Assembly: GCA_037893225.1 (NCBI GenBank)
Contig: JAZGUH010000121.1
Coordinates: 372,001 to 436,000, forward strand
From: Hippasteria phrygiana
Lineage: Eukaryota > Echinodermata > Asteroidea > Valvatida > Goniasteridae
Direction of reading: 5' to 3'
DNA length: 64,000 nt
Part shown: positions 20,701-31,369 of the stretch, in pieces
How positions within the stretch are numbered: position 1 is the stretch's first letter
Layout of the letters: every line of letters begins with the position of its first letter
The notes under the pieces: model-generated
The model's database searches: none
Told to the model about the DNA's origin: nothing
What the model saw: only the letters and a program-made list of their open reading frames with translations
Position numbers and translations under genes: made by a program

Positions 20701-23371
20701 GTAAGTACCCTCATCTAAACATTGCTAAATGTTCTTGTTTGATTTTCTGTTTAAAATGCAAAAAAAGGCAGGCAAGCGAGGGCCGTATAGGCACTGAGGT
20801 CTAACATGGAGAAATAAAACACCTCTGGTAGACGAAAGCTGCTGAGTTTTAATCAAGTCATCACAAGTCAATCACAAGTCATATGGAAAGTCCAGTCACA
20901 AGCTATTCAAACGAACTGTGGCAAAAACATTCCTTTGTCATTGTTCATTCCCTGTAGTTTGCGATACTTACACTCTAAAAACTGTGTTTAGCAATTAAAC
21001 ACTATCTTGCTATCAGTTTGTAAACATTTTCAAAGTGAACAAAGAAACTGGCACGAGCGGGATTCGAACCTGCGACCTCCGGGTTACCGTACCGGCGCTC
21101 TACCAACTGAGCCATCTTGCCCTATGTTGGCGGTCTCCCAAATTAGAAGCTAAACATTACGTGTCCAATTCCTAAACATCGGTGTTCAATGGCTAAACAC
21201 TATCCGTCAACACGCTAAACATGTTTAGTATGTAAACGTGTTTAAAACTGGTAGCAAGAAAGTGTTTAGAAAAGTGTTTACTTGCTAAACACTGTTTTTA
21301 CAGTGTAGGCATTGACTTGATTGATTACAACTCTATATTGTATCTGTAATGCCGGGCTTTATTTAATTTTGTCTATACATGTTTCATGGATGAGATCAGT
21401 GTAAACTGCTCATTAAGATAATTTAACGAAAATGTTGAAACTATCAGCAAAGCTTAAATATGCACACATTATAGGTGTTACGATCCACGTTTCTGATTAT
21501 CTTGCTTATTCGTGTAAGTTTTAAACTTATACCCTTTCTTCCGCATGGTATTAAAAAAAAATGGAATGTTGCTATTTTAAACCTTGCGCTGAGCTTTCAC
21601 TATAGTTTTCCAACGCAATGCTGGGTTTATCGTGTTCATATAGCCATCAATTTGGAATATTGTTCCTTATGTAACTTTTTTGTAAGTTCTCTCCCACAAA
21701 ATGAGTTTCATTATTTCCTTTGACATAACAGAAAATGTTTGATAACTTGTGTAGTGAGTTCAACTGGGAGAGCGTTTGAAAAGAAAATGCGACAGTGAGC
21801 ACTGAGTACGTACACGTACTGCACAATGGGAACAATGGGACCCTGTAAGGAAGTCTTTAGAAATCTAGGGACCCTGTAAGGAAAACGCTACGGAGTTTGA
21901 GATTTCAATGGTATACCAATTTGCCAACTGAGAATAATATAGAAGGAAAGTAAAGTTGACAATAGTGGTACCCAGAGTTGGAGTCGAGTCCCTGCAAGTA
22001 CTTTCACAAGTACTTTCGCAAGCCCAGTCAGACGTCCTTTCATAAAGCCGGTCACAAGTAACTGGATGAACAATGACAAAGGAATGCCTTTGTCAAAGCT
22101 CATTTGAATAACTTGTGATTGGGATTAGGACTGGAGGGCTTGTGATGGACTTGCAGGGACTTGTGATGGACTCGACTACATCTCTGGTGGTACCCCGTAG
22201 GGGTGCACATGTCAAGATGTACAGGTTATCCATTACGTCTGAGGACTTGGGACAATTGGGGATTAGTGATAACAATACAACCGAGGACCTGAGCCCAAGT
22301 CCTCGGTAGAAGTCGTGTACAAATCTGATGGGGCGTGTTCAGAAAAAGTTAAAGTAACAAAGGAACAATGGAAGGAAACACCCCCAAGTCCCTAGTAATA
22401 TAGTAAAACACGACAGGATGAGTGTGTAAATACCGGCAATCGTGGACTAGGGACAAAAGGGTTAGGGCGTAGACAAAGGGTCCACGGTTGACCGAATGTC
22501 CATGTTTGAAAATCGTGTACAAAACATATGGGAGGCCTTCCGAAAAAGCTGAAGTATAAACAAAAGAGGGACAATAGGAGGTCCGCGATTGTCGGTATTT
22601 ACACATGGGTGTGTGTGTGTGGTGTTACGTAATGAGACGAATAGTCTGTGAAGTCACAATTTTTTTCATCTGCGCGTAGAACAAATCGATACAAGGTTCA
22701 GCTGAATAAACATTTTAAAAATAAAAAAAATAAACAAATGAAATAAATAAATAAAATAATAAAAAACAAGAAAAAATATTTTAATCTCAGTGATCAAAGA
22801 CAAGGGAGTAGTTGTACAAACTGGAGAGAGACATCCTGCTCCGTGAACTTCGAAAAGAGGCAGAGTAGAATTGTACGCGGTATTTCTAAATTACGGTTCC
22901 CGTTTTACACCACAATTTGTAGTTAAAGGTCAATTCCTACTCTTTTAAACTACGCCCAACAGTTTGTATACACATTTTCCTTCATAAAAAACAACAACAT
23001 TTCACAATAAAAACATCCTCAATCCTGAATATTGAAAAGAAGAGAGACTGACTATCAGTGTGATATTCGGATCGTCTGTACGTCACAACATCACAGTGGT
23101 TTATCGACCGCCGCTAGAGTAGTCCTAACAATCCAACACCACGTATTATTTTTCTCCATATAATCAAGCACTAAATGTTTGATGAAAAAAAACCATTACG
23201 AATCCGTAGGCCTATCTCTTTTTTTCTCTCCAAATATCCAAATTAACAGATATGAAGCACTGATCTCTACGTATAGACTCGATAGCGCGTCGGCTGTTCG
23301 AATTGATGCCACCATCCACCATAATTCCACTCCCAAAACATGCATATGAAGCACGATATGGGGGAAAGGGA

Positions 23372-23406
<35 letters not shown>

Positions 23407-26400
23407 GTGTTGGTCATTGTGTTCCCGGAATCTTAGGAATTCTATTCAGAAATCTAGGGGGGGGGGGGGTGTTAGATAACAATAATCTGGAGTGTGCTTA
23501 GGGTATAGGGATAAAAGGGGGGGGGGGGTACCCTTTTCCCCCATATCGTGCAGGGTATCAAAACATGTGGAGGGCACCTGAGCAGACTAATAACGCACGG
23601 CGCAGAAAGCGTAATGACATGGACTCCAGATTATCATGGACTCGAGAAATAATTCACGATTGAAGGCACTCAAATATCATTTAACAATATAAACTCCATC
23701 CATATTTAATCCATGAGGAACTATGTGACTGCAACTCTCATGGTGGACGTGACTGAACGAGCCACGAATGCGTTGATAAAAACCCGGCATTTTTCCCGGT
23801 TGCTATGATTACGGCTTGCCTGCCAACCATTGTTGCATTCAACAATAGCTGTGGAAATGCTCGTTGAAGCGTTAACCCCCGTTTCTGCTTAATGATATTG
23901 CAATGCACGTATACATGTATATGCCGCTCGTTATGAATACGTTTGATTGGAAATGTATGCGGATAGTAAATACATACCGCACGCGCTGGGTCGATAATCG
24001 TAGTACATGTATTAATACTAACCAAGGTCGCGTTACGTTATTGTGTACCCACAAATTTGTCCCAGTTTTACAATGTTGTCCAGTTTTGAGAAGCCAAAAT
24101 GCTGATATGATTGCAATGTCGTTCATCCTTTAAATTGGGACTGGCCAGGGCTATTATAGCTTTGGTAATGATCAAAAATTATTGAAAGCTGTCTGTTTAT
24201 AAAGATGATATAACCAATACAAATCCTCCTGATCAAATATACGTCTGACATACTGTCATCTTCGAGAAAATTGTATCTGAACATTTGGGCGTCGCCAGGA
24301 TTTTTTCTAGAGGGGAACAAATTACTCACCAAAAAGCAGGGAGAAATCGAAAGGGGAGGGGGTTGCTGGACATCACTCGACGCTTTCTTCAAGACCGCGA
24401 GACCTAGGCCACGCTATATAGCCACATTTTAGGCCCCTTTCAGCAGATTTCGAGTGTTAAAAACATTTAATTGAGTACGACATTAACTTTGCACCTCGTC
24501 TTCTTCTTATTTATTTATTTTTAATTTTTTTCTCCGTTTTTTGAATTTCCAGGGGGGTAATTTCCCCCTTGTCCCCCACCTCCCCCCTCGCGACGCCCAT
24601 GTATCTGAATAAACATACCCCCACAAACGCTGTGGCTCATTTTGATTTCAACAAATCAACATAAGCACATACGAACGTGTACAAAATCAGTGTTAAAGAT
24701 GTTGTTGATTGCTGAGAGAAGACTGCGTCATTTTATATTTTTATGTAGATTGCGCATTGTAAAATCAAACGGCAAATAATTTCTGCAATGAAATACCAAA
24801 AAGGTGACTTTTGAGAACTATTTTTATCAAGTCCCTCTAGTGCAGCACAGCCCGCTTGTGCCATTTGTCTAAAAGTCGTCGCTGCGGGCAGCAAACAAAT
24901 CGACGTCATTGGACGAACTTCCCTTTTGTGCCTATAGTGCTAGTGCTAGACACAAAAGGAGAGTTCGTCAAATTGTTTGCTGCCCGCAGCGACGACTTTT
25001 AGACAAATGGCACAAGCGGGCTGGAGTGGACTTGATAAAAATAGCTCTCAAAAGTCACTTCTTTTTTATTTCATGGCAGAAATAATTTGCCGTTTGATTT
25101 TACAATGCGCAATCTACATAAAACATTAAAATGACGCAGACTTCTCTCACCACTGAACTTCCTCTTTAAACAGAACGGTTTGTCAAGTTCTTTTTCACAT
25201 GACTCGGATTACGGATTGAGCTCAAACTTAAAACAAAAATATTATTTCATGTAACTCTTGAACCACACAATTGTAAACACTGCCTGCAACTATTTTGTTA
25301 GCTCTACCACGGAGGAATAGTGTTCTTATTCCTCCATAGCTCTACCAATGCCGTATATACATGTATACACCTACCTTTAAATTTCGTCGCTGAAAAGGCA
25401 AGGCCACTTTGGCATACGAGAAAGCATTTTTTTTCAAGGAGCAGTCTGGAGCACCAAAGCCAACGGGTAGGGCACTAAGGCCAAAGGGAAAATATGAAAG
25501 GGGCACGGATGCCATTTTATAATAAAAGTCGATAAGAAAATTATGAAACAACAAAGTTTTCAAAGCAGGTCTAGTTATAACAATTTCATTATTAATGATT
25601 ATGTTTACCGAGACAGTGTCTCACTGACCAGTGTGGCTGTGCGCTATCGTAACAGGTTTTCAAAGTGAACAAAGAAAACTGGCACTAGCGGGATTCGAAC
25701 CTGCGACCTCCGGAATAGAACTTTATCATGGTACAGCCATCTTGTTTTTCTCCTATTAAAATCAATGTAACCAAACCGAGGTTGGAAAGAAAAAATAGTC
25801 TGGCACCTTCGTTCAATAATTGGAATCACTATTCATAATGGCTAATGCATACAGGGAACAAGACAAAGATGGTGACAACATGATAAAGGTCTATACCGTA
25901 CTGGCGCTCTACCAACCGAGCTGTCTTGCCCTGTGTTGGCGGTCTCCCAAAATTGTCAACAGATCAGAAATCGGGCTGCTTCAGCTATACAGGATCAGGC
26001 CAAACCATGCATTCACAGGAAAATAGCTTTTCGGGGAGAAACGCTTGACTCTAGAATGTGATCACATTCCGGCCACACCCTTAATATTATATCCTCAGAT
26101 CTGACAAATCTGACGCGTTAAACGTCATTACAGTACGGTCATGTAGTAGCCCCATAACCCACCCTCTCAGTCCCCTACCCCACCTGACCCCACCTCAACA
26201 AGCCCAAAATATAGCTTGTATTTGTTTTCTTAGGTGGTAACTTATCTATTTCCTACACAGCCTGCACGGATCTCCGCTAGGCGATGATGGACTCGCGCTT
26301 TTAATTGATTCGTTGTCTCAACATCCGGGCATCACTTCCCTGGATCTTGGCGACTGTCGCCTTGGTGACGGGAGCATCCAGATGTTGTGCCGCCTGCTTC

Positions 26401-29400
26401 CTGAGAGAGGCGCGAGCCCAGGTGTGTGTACTGAGTATGATACAATCTCGAGGGACTCCGCTCAGTTTATGATAAACCAAAGTGTCTTGCACTCGTGCAA
26501 CCTGTAATATACGTAGCCTAAACGACAATTAACATTTTGGACATTTTTGGCATATGCCTGCTCAAGTAAGCCTAATGAAATTATGATTCAGCTTTGGTGA
26601 AGCTGAAAAAAGAACAGTTGCAGGCAGTGTCTATACTTTTGTGCGAATCACGAAAAAAATAGTGAAAAACTGTCTTAACAGTGATTTTGTGCACGTTCAC
26701 AAAACATTGGCACGACTGTTTTCAATTCACCCTTCAATACTCAAAGCAATGTGAACCATGATATTGTCTGTAAATTTGACCACCTTTTCCAATAGCATGA
26801 TGCATATCCGCCAAATACACCAATAAGGAAACGTGCATAAGTATGAGGCCAAATATCCCAACATCAAATAGCAGTCTATTTTCCTTCACCAACTATTTTC
26901 ATGTTACTTTTGAAGTCATAGTTGTCATTTTAAATGGTCTATACATAAACACCATTCATACATGAACACTTTTCTGAAATGAGCAGCATAACTTCTGCTT
27001 TTCAAAATGACAAAATTAGAACACTATAGAAAATGTTTCTTTAAAACTAAATACTTAAAGAATTCTATTCATTTGAAGCAGACAAAAACGACATTTAGCC
27101 TATTCTCAGAAGTCGACGCGCGATCGCGACATGCGCCATGCGATCTCGCCCCTTTGAGAAATGTTGGAGACCCGTCCGCCTCGTGACGTAAAATACGCAG
27201 TGACTAGAATCGTCGATCTTCGACGAAGTAAATAGGAATCAAGTTAAAGCAACTATCGGTCAACGTGAAACTTCGGATGATTGACTAAATTGCTAGTCAG
27301 TTTTCATTAACTAGGAAAGCTAGTCAATATTTTAACTAAGTTGTTTTAAAAGTGTATACGGCTTCAGAGGTTGCCATTTTGTTTAGTTGTGCGGTGTCAA
27401 GAATAGATGAAAATGGCGCCGGTTTGACATTGTTGTCCGGTTAGAGAAGCTATTAGCCACTCTATAGGTAAAACCTGCAACAGAGGTGGTGGAGTTGGCC
27501 ACATTTTAGGTTGCCAGCCATACCACCCTTACTGTTTTAGTGGATCCAGATCTAAATAGAGGTTAAATCTTCAACAGATACCAAAGAAATTATCCTAATT
27601 TTCAGACCTTTATACCCAGCCGTACCCCATCACCTCTTTACCTTTCCCGGATTACTTTTTGGGAAAGAATTCGCGAGTCCCTCTCCCCAAGATAAAACCT
27701 ATAGGTGCGCCACTCTTTTATGTATATAAGTTCTTATGGGTGTGGGTTTTACAAACATCTGTGCCAAATTAGGGTCGAAAATGTCATCCCCTTCTCAGTT
27801 TGACAGGCTTTGAAAACTTTCCCCCAACCTTGTGCCACCAGGGTTGAAAGAGCTGACCCTAAGTGCCAATCCAGCCGTGACCCCCATGGGCTGGGCATAC
27901 TTGGCCGTAGCAATCTCCTCGGATAGCTGTCTGAGAGTCCTCAACGTGGATTACAACCGGCTTGGAGACACCGGAGTGTGCATGTTGGCGGTGTCTGCTG
28001 CGTCTTGTAAGACCCTGGAAGTACTGGATCTTGAGAGCGTTGGGGCGTCCGACCAAGGAGCCAGGGTGAGTTGAGATGGGCTTTTTAGTCTTCACCTTTT
28101 GCTCCTAAATGAATGCAGACCTCTATGAGAAGGCCCGAAGAAGCAAATGTTAACAAAAATAATCCAAGTTTCTCATTTCGTTACCGTTTTCAGCAAAGGA
28201 CGGTCACGATGATTTGCAAACTGAAATGACTATTATTTTTTAAATGCCACTAAATCATTTTTAACATGCCACTACATTTGGAAAAATTGTGATGACTAGT
28301 CAGGCCCGTCGCTAAGGGCCGGATGGGCCAGCCTCCCTCCCCCTAGCAACCAATTGGCCCCCATTGGCAAAAACCAAAAGCATCAAAATTATATGTTTTT
28401 CTTGTGATGTGGCCCCTTAGATGCCTGGCCACGGGCCTGCGACTGAGAACTGGTGATCTTTTATTTCATTTTAAATTTCAGTTGATCATAACAACAATTT
28501 TCAAATTAGGGCTGTGCATCCGAACCGGTACCCGAAAACCCGACTGCTAATGCCAGGAACCGGTTGTGGAATCGAGTACCCATAACCGATTATTACTTTG
28601 TATAATGATTTAGACAATGAAAAAAATGTAATTTGTGGGAATGAAAACCAGGGTACACTGAAAAACAAAACAGATAAACGTTTATGACGCTTGCGAAAAT
28701 GCAATTCACTCTTGTATCTTGCTGCATTGATGCACCGATGTAGTAGTATTAAAGTGCGGACCATTACGAACAAGGTGAACAGCAATTTCCGATATTAAAT
28801 TTTTTGGATTGGCTTTCTTTAACGGATACCCGGATACCCGTGTTTTTTTTTCGGTACCCGATTACCGTATACTACCGTAAATGCACACCCCTATTTCATA
28901 TGTTCTTCTGTGAACAAACTACCCCCGGATCGTGCTTCATGGCCATTCACGTAAGGAAAAATTTAATTAAAAAACAGGGACGCATATTGAGACTCCCATG
29001 TGCTGAAAACCATCAGGATTAAGGATTTTTTAGTCACTTAGGCACTATACGTTTTATGATAATCGGCTGGTCGGAGTGATACCTGTATAGTTATTTCTAG
29101 GCGCGCGCTGTTGCTGCAGCAGATCAGATGTCAAGTGATGTTGAAAGATCAGGAGGAGTGACATGGTCTTAACACGTGGCGCGATTTTACACCGCTATCA
29201 CTGAACCATTTATTTAGAAAATTGAGAAATTTGGGGAGTGGGATTTCTGAAGTTTCAGAAAAACTTTCGAAAACGCCCGACATTCATCAATCGCTTCCTA
29301 TTGGAAAACTAATCTCGATTTTTTCTTAATAAGTTGGGAGCTAGGGCCTGATGACGATTAAATCCTTTGCAGAATCTTTCCCGAAGGCTGTCGTGAATTT

Positions 29401-29983
29401 CAGAAATTTGACTGTCCAATTTTAATTTTACTGCCCGCAGGTCCTTCTGACTCTTGTCAGCGGCTTCTCAAGGTCGCTCACGGACGTCGTGGTGAAGGAC
29501 AACAACATCAACACCGACGTTGAGAGAGAACTAGCCCATCGGCTCGGCCAAGACCACGTAGGCCCATTAGCCGACAGCAGCTCAAGTGACTCCGAGCAGA
29601 GCGGCAGCGAAGATTCCTTCATGGACGTGTTTGGGAGGAAACGGCCAGGACGCGGGGCAGACGGTATGCGACGCGCGGTGTCTTTGGGAAGTCAGAGAGA
29701 TGAGCAGTTGCGATCAGTGGGACGCACCGCGATGCGGCTTCTGAAGAGAACCAAGTCGAGTGAGGGGGCTTTACTGGGGAAACTGGGGCTTTTAAAACGG
29801 GAACACCACTTATCTGAATCCGACTCGGACAGTTCTGAAGCAGAAATCAGCCTTTATCTGTCCAACGTGGACATTGGAACGACCATGGAGCTCCGTGGAA
29901 GGACGGAGAAAAACAGACATGATAATATGGGTGAGGGGACTGCTAGTTTTGGGGGCACACATCGCCCTGAACACATCATCTAA
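20429..29983 (+). CDS. LRRC73: LRRC73 (leucine-rich repeat-containing protein 73), complete, four coding exons
   Basis: Exons 20429-20700, 26261-26421, 27842-28065 and 29441-29983 join in phases 2, 1 and 0 to give 399 codons, with GT/AG at every border. The start ATG lies in a CACC-ATG context. The product begins MLLGTIQ and continues LLSLRGCR, QLNLNLGVV, LHGSPLGDDGLALL, LDLGDCRLGD, GLKELTLSANP, VLNVDYNRLGD and LEVLDLE. This is the RNI-like leucine-rich-repeat succession of vertebrate LRRC73 in the same order (compared from memory; human about 316 residues). Repeats fill residues 1-240. The remaining ~160 residues are a low-complexity tail with acidic-serine patches near 265-279 and 344-354 and a basic middle (RKRPGRG). 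No signal peptide or membrane segment is seen, so it is probably cytosolic. LRRC73 function is poorly known and is likely scaffolding. Intron 1 is long and full of transposons. No clear AATAAA was found within 600 bp of the stop. Confidence 0.93.
20965..21308. mobile_element. MITE interrupted by a SINE, LRRC73 intron 1
   Basis: Ends TACACTCTAAAAACTGTGTT and AACACTGTTTTTACAGTGTA are inverted repeats followed inward by TAGCAA / TTGCTA. TA at both ends suits a TA duplication. A family-A SINE sits inside at 21026-21146. Confidence 0.65.
21026..21146 (-). mobile_element. tRNA-derived SINE (family A)
   Basis: Near-identical to the copy at 15838 (GGGATTCGAACCTGCGACCT on the plus strand, CTACCAACTGAGCCATCTTG). 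It is nested in the MITE at 20965-21308, so it inserted after it. Confidence 0.75.
21973..22186. mobile_element. 214-bp hAT-like MITE with perfect 8-bp duplication
   Basis: Ends CAGAGTTGGAGTCGAGTCC and GGACTCGACTACATCTCTG, flanked by GTGGTACC at 21965-21972 and 22187-22194. Internal CAATGACAAAGGAATGCCTT is shared with 51396-51609, 38183-38368 and a decayed copy near 20840-20955. In LRRC73 intron 1. Confidence 0.85.
23351..23551. mobile_element. palindromic MITE with G/C homopolymers
   Basis: Ends GCACGATATGGGGG and CCCCATATCGTGC are inverted repeats. Inside are a run of about 30 C, GTTGGTCATTGTGTTCCCGG, and two G runs. Relatives: 35752-35932 (complete), 46806-46921 and 47350-47450 (partial). 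Confidence 0.75.
24708..25157. mobile_element. long foldback element, arms of about 200 bp
   Basis: The left arm from GCTGAGAGAAGACTGCGTCA returns as TGACGCAGACTTCTCTCA. Further in, CCCGCTTGTGCCATTTGTCT pairs with AGACAAATGGCACAAGCGGG exactly. The centre near 24940 is CTATAGTGCTAGTGCTAG. It has no coding capacity and lies in LRRC73 intron 1. Confidence 0.8.
25656..25956 (-). mobile_element. family-A SINE split by a MITE
   Basis: SINE halves lie at about 25656-25713 and 25892-25956. Between them is a 176-bp element whose ends AGAACTTTATCATGGTACAG and ACAACATGATAAAGGTCT are inverted repeats bordered by TA, fitting a TA-target insertion into the SINE. Confidence 0.65.
26261..26421 (+). CDS. LRRC73: LRRC73 coding exon 2
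   Basis: 161 bases after acceptor TCCTACACAG, entry phase 2, exit phase 1 at CCCAG|GTGTGTGT. It encodes LHGSPLGDDGLALL, ITSLDLGDCRLGD and the RLLPERGASPG linker. It lies about 5.6 kb downstream of exon 1. Confidence 0.95.
27842..28065 (+). CDS. LRRC73: LRRC73 coding exon 3
   Basis: 224 bases after acceptor TGCCACCAG, entry phase 1, exit phase 0 at GCCAGG|GTGAGT. It encodes GLKELTLSANPAVTPMGW, LRVLNVDYNRLGDTGV and LEVLDLESVGASDQGAR, the most conserved part of the family. Confidence 0.95.
28303..28440. mobile_element. MITE with GGCCCGTCGC ends, diverged copy
   Basis: It shares AACCAATTGGCCC, CATTGGCAAAAACCAAAAGC and ATCAAAATTATAT with the better-preserved element at 31135-31369. Ends CAGGCCCGTCGCTAAGG and CCACGGGCCTGCGACTG. 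In LRRC73 intron 3. Confidence 0.55.
28507..28893. mobile_element. hAT-like element in LRRC73 intron 3
   Basis: Ends TAGGGCTGTGCATCCGAACC and GTAAATGCACACCCCTA, with internal CGGTACCCGA inverted blocks. Flanks TTTCAAAT and TTTCATAT match at seven of eight bases. Confidence 0.7.
29441..29983 (+). CDS. LRRC73: LRRC73 terminal coding exon
   Basis: 543 bases after acceptor CTGCCCGCAG, ending at TAA 29981-29983. The first ~30 residues (VLLTLVSGF, VVVKDNNINTDVERELAHRL) finish the last leucine-rich unit. The rest is a disordered tail rich in serine, acidic and arginine residues and longer than in human LRRC73. Short runs such as SSSSDSEQSGSED resemble casein-kinase-2 type sites (inference). Confidence 0.9.
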   Translation, partial: VLLTLVSGFSRSLTDVVVKDNNINTDVERELAHRLGQDHVGPLADSSSSDSEQSGSEDSFMDVFGRKRPGRGADGMRRAVSLGSQRDEQLRSVGRTAMRLLKRTKSSEGALLGKLGLLKREHHLSESDSDSSEAEISLYLSNVDIGTTMELRGRTEKNRHDNMGEGTASFGGTHRPEHII

Positions 29984-30138
29984 AAATGTGAATCTATCGC
30001 AAGAAACAACTTTAAATTATAACAACTAAAGAGTATTGGAGTATCTTCATTTTGATATACATTTTGTATCAAGAGGCTACGTCATTCTGACGTAATTAAC
30101 AAAATGAAAAGGACATAAGAGGATTTTGCATTTTTTGT

Positions 30139-30540
30139 TCCCGGCAAAAGGGCATTAGCGTGTAATACCAATGTAACAATACATGCTAAAAGTGCGTTCA
30201 CCTCTGCACTTCAGTGGGGCATAAGCGCGCTTAGAGCAAATTTTGTTCCCGACAAAAGGCCATTAGCATTTCACATGCCGCTTAAGCGCACGTTTATGCC
30301 AGAATGACTTCCCGGCAAAAGGGCATTAGCATAAAGATGTAAATAACTTTAAAATTAAGCAATATTTTTATTTAAAAATGCACAGCATTATTGGAAATAT
30401 CAATAATTTTTATCTGACAAAAAAATCAACCGTTTGCGAGTTTTAATTTAGAAATGCCAACACATAAACCTTAAAGTCGATTTTCCCGGAATGTGTATTT
30501 ACGCTTCAATGCGTTCTATATGCCCTTCTGCCGGGCACAC
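30139..30540. repeat. interspersed 20-bp motif, likely LRRC73 3' UTR
   Basis: CCCGGCAAAAGGGCATTAGC occurs at 30139-30158 and 30311-30330, a variant (GACAAAAGGCCATTAGC) at about 30250, and the complement TGCCCTTCTGCCGGG at 30521. Spacing is irregular. Confidence 0.55.
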
Positions 30541-31134
30541 CACGCAGTGATCAGGCCGATGTCATGGAGGACGGTGTTCATGTAGCCAACCGGAAAAAAA
30601 CAATATGCCTATTGTTAAAAGTTCGAAATCATGATTCTGTTTTCCATGGAGCCATTCACCATGAGCGACTTTAATTAACTCATTAGGTTGAATCGTGCAT
30701 AGCATATCCAGTTTGCAATTTATACAAGGTAACATCTTTAAATTTTAAAAACTCGCTGATCAAGTCGTTCAAAAATAATCTAATGCAGGTACAAGTCTAT
30801 TTTAGAATCATTGTTCCGCTTCTGTGAAATAGTTGAACATCACATCGATTAAGAAATGGGCGATTGTTGTCATAATGAAGCGGTACCGCTTGGTCATGCT
30901 GACCATAATGCTATGCTGTCATTTGCAGTGATTTATGCATTCATGAACGGATTTGTTGAATAGCACTCTGTTTGTTTAGCACTGACAGTCTCGCTTTCAA
31001 CCAGGAAATACACAGACGGGGCTAATGTGAAATTCGTCTAGAAGAGTGTTCGTAATTATTGAACCATTTTGGCTCGGCACCTCGTCTTTATAACAGGGAC
31101 TGGCTTTTGAGGTAAGCACTTATAGGGAACAACC

Positions 31135-31369
31135 CAGGCCCGTCGCTGAGGGGGAATGGGAGGGGCCAACCCCCCCCCCCCCCTCCCAACCAATTGGCCC
31201 ACCCCCATTGGTAAAAACCAAAAGAATCAAAATTATATACAATATATATATATAATTTTGATGCTTTTGGTTTTATGTAGTTGGGTTTTTTCTTGGGCGC
31301 CCATAGCTGGCACTAGCACTGTGCCTCCTCCCCTCCCACCCCCGTTGTCCGAAACTGGCAACGGGCCTG
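31135..31369. mobile_element. 235-bp MITE with perfect 8-bp duplication
   Basis: Ends CAGGCCCGTCGCTGAGG and CAACGGGCCTG, flanked by GAACAACC at 31127-31134 and 31370-31377. The centre is a hairpin around ATATATATATA with TCAAAATTATAT arms and CCAAAAGAATCA / TGATGCTTTTGG. Eight-base duplications suit hAT. Confidence 0.75.

Noticed and set aside
29428..29622. Minus-strand frame opposite LRRC73 exon 4
   Set aside because: Shadow of the real exon, which is conserved on the plus strand.
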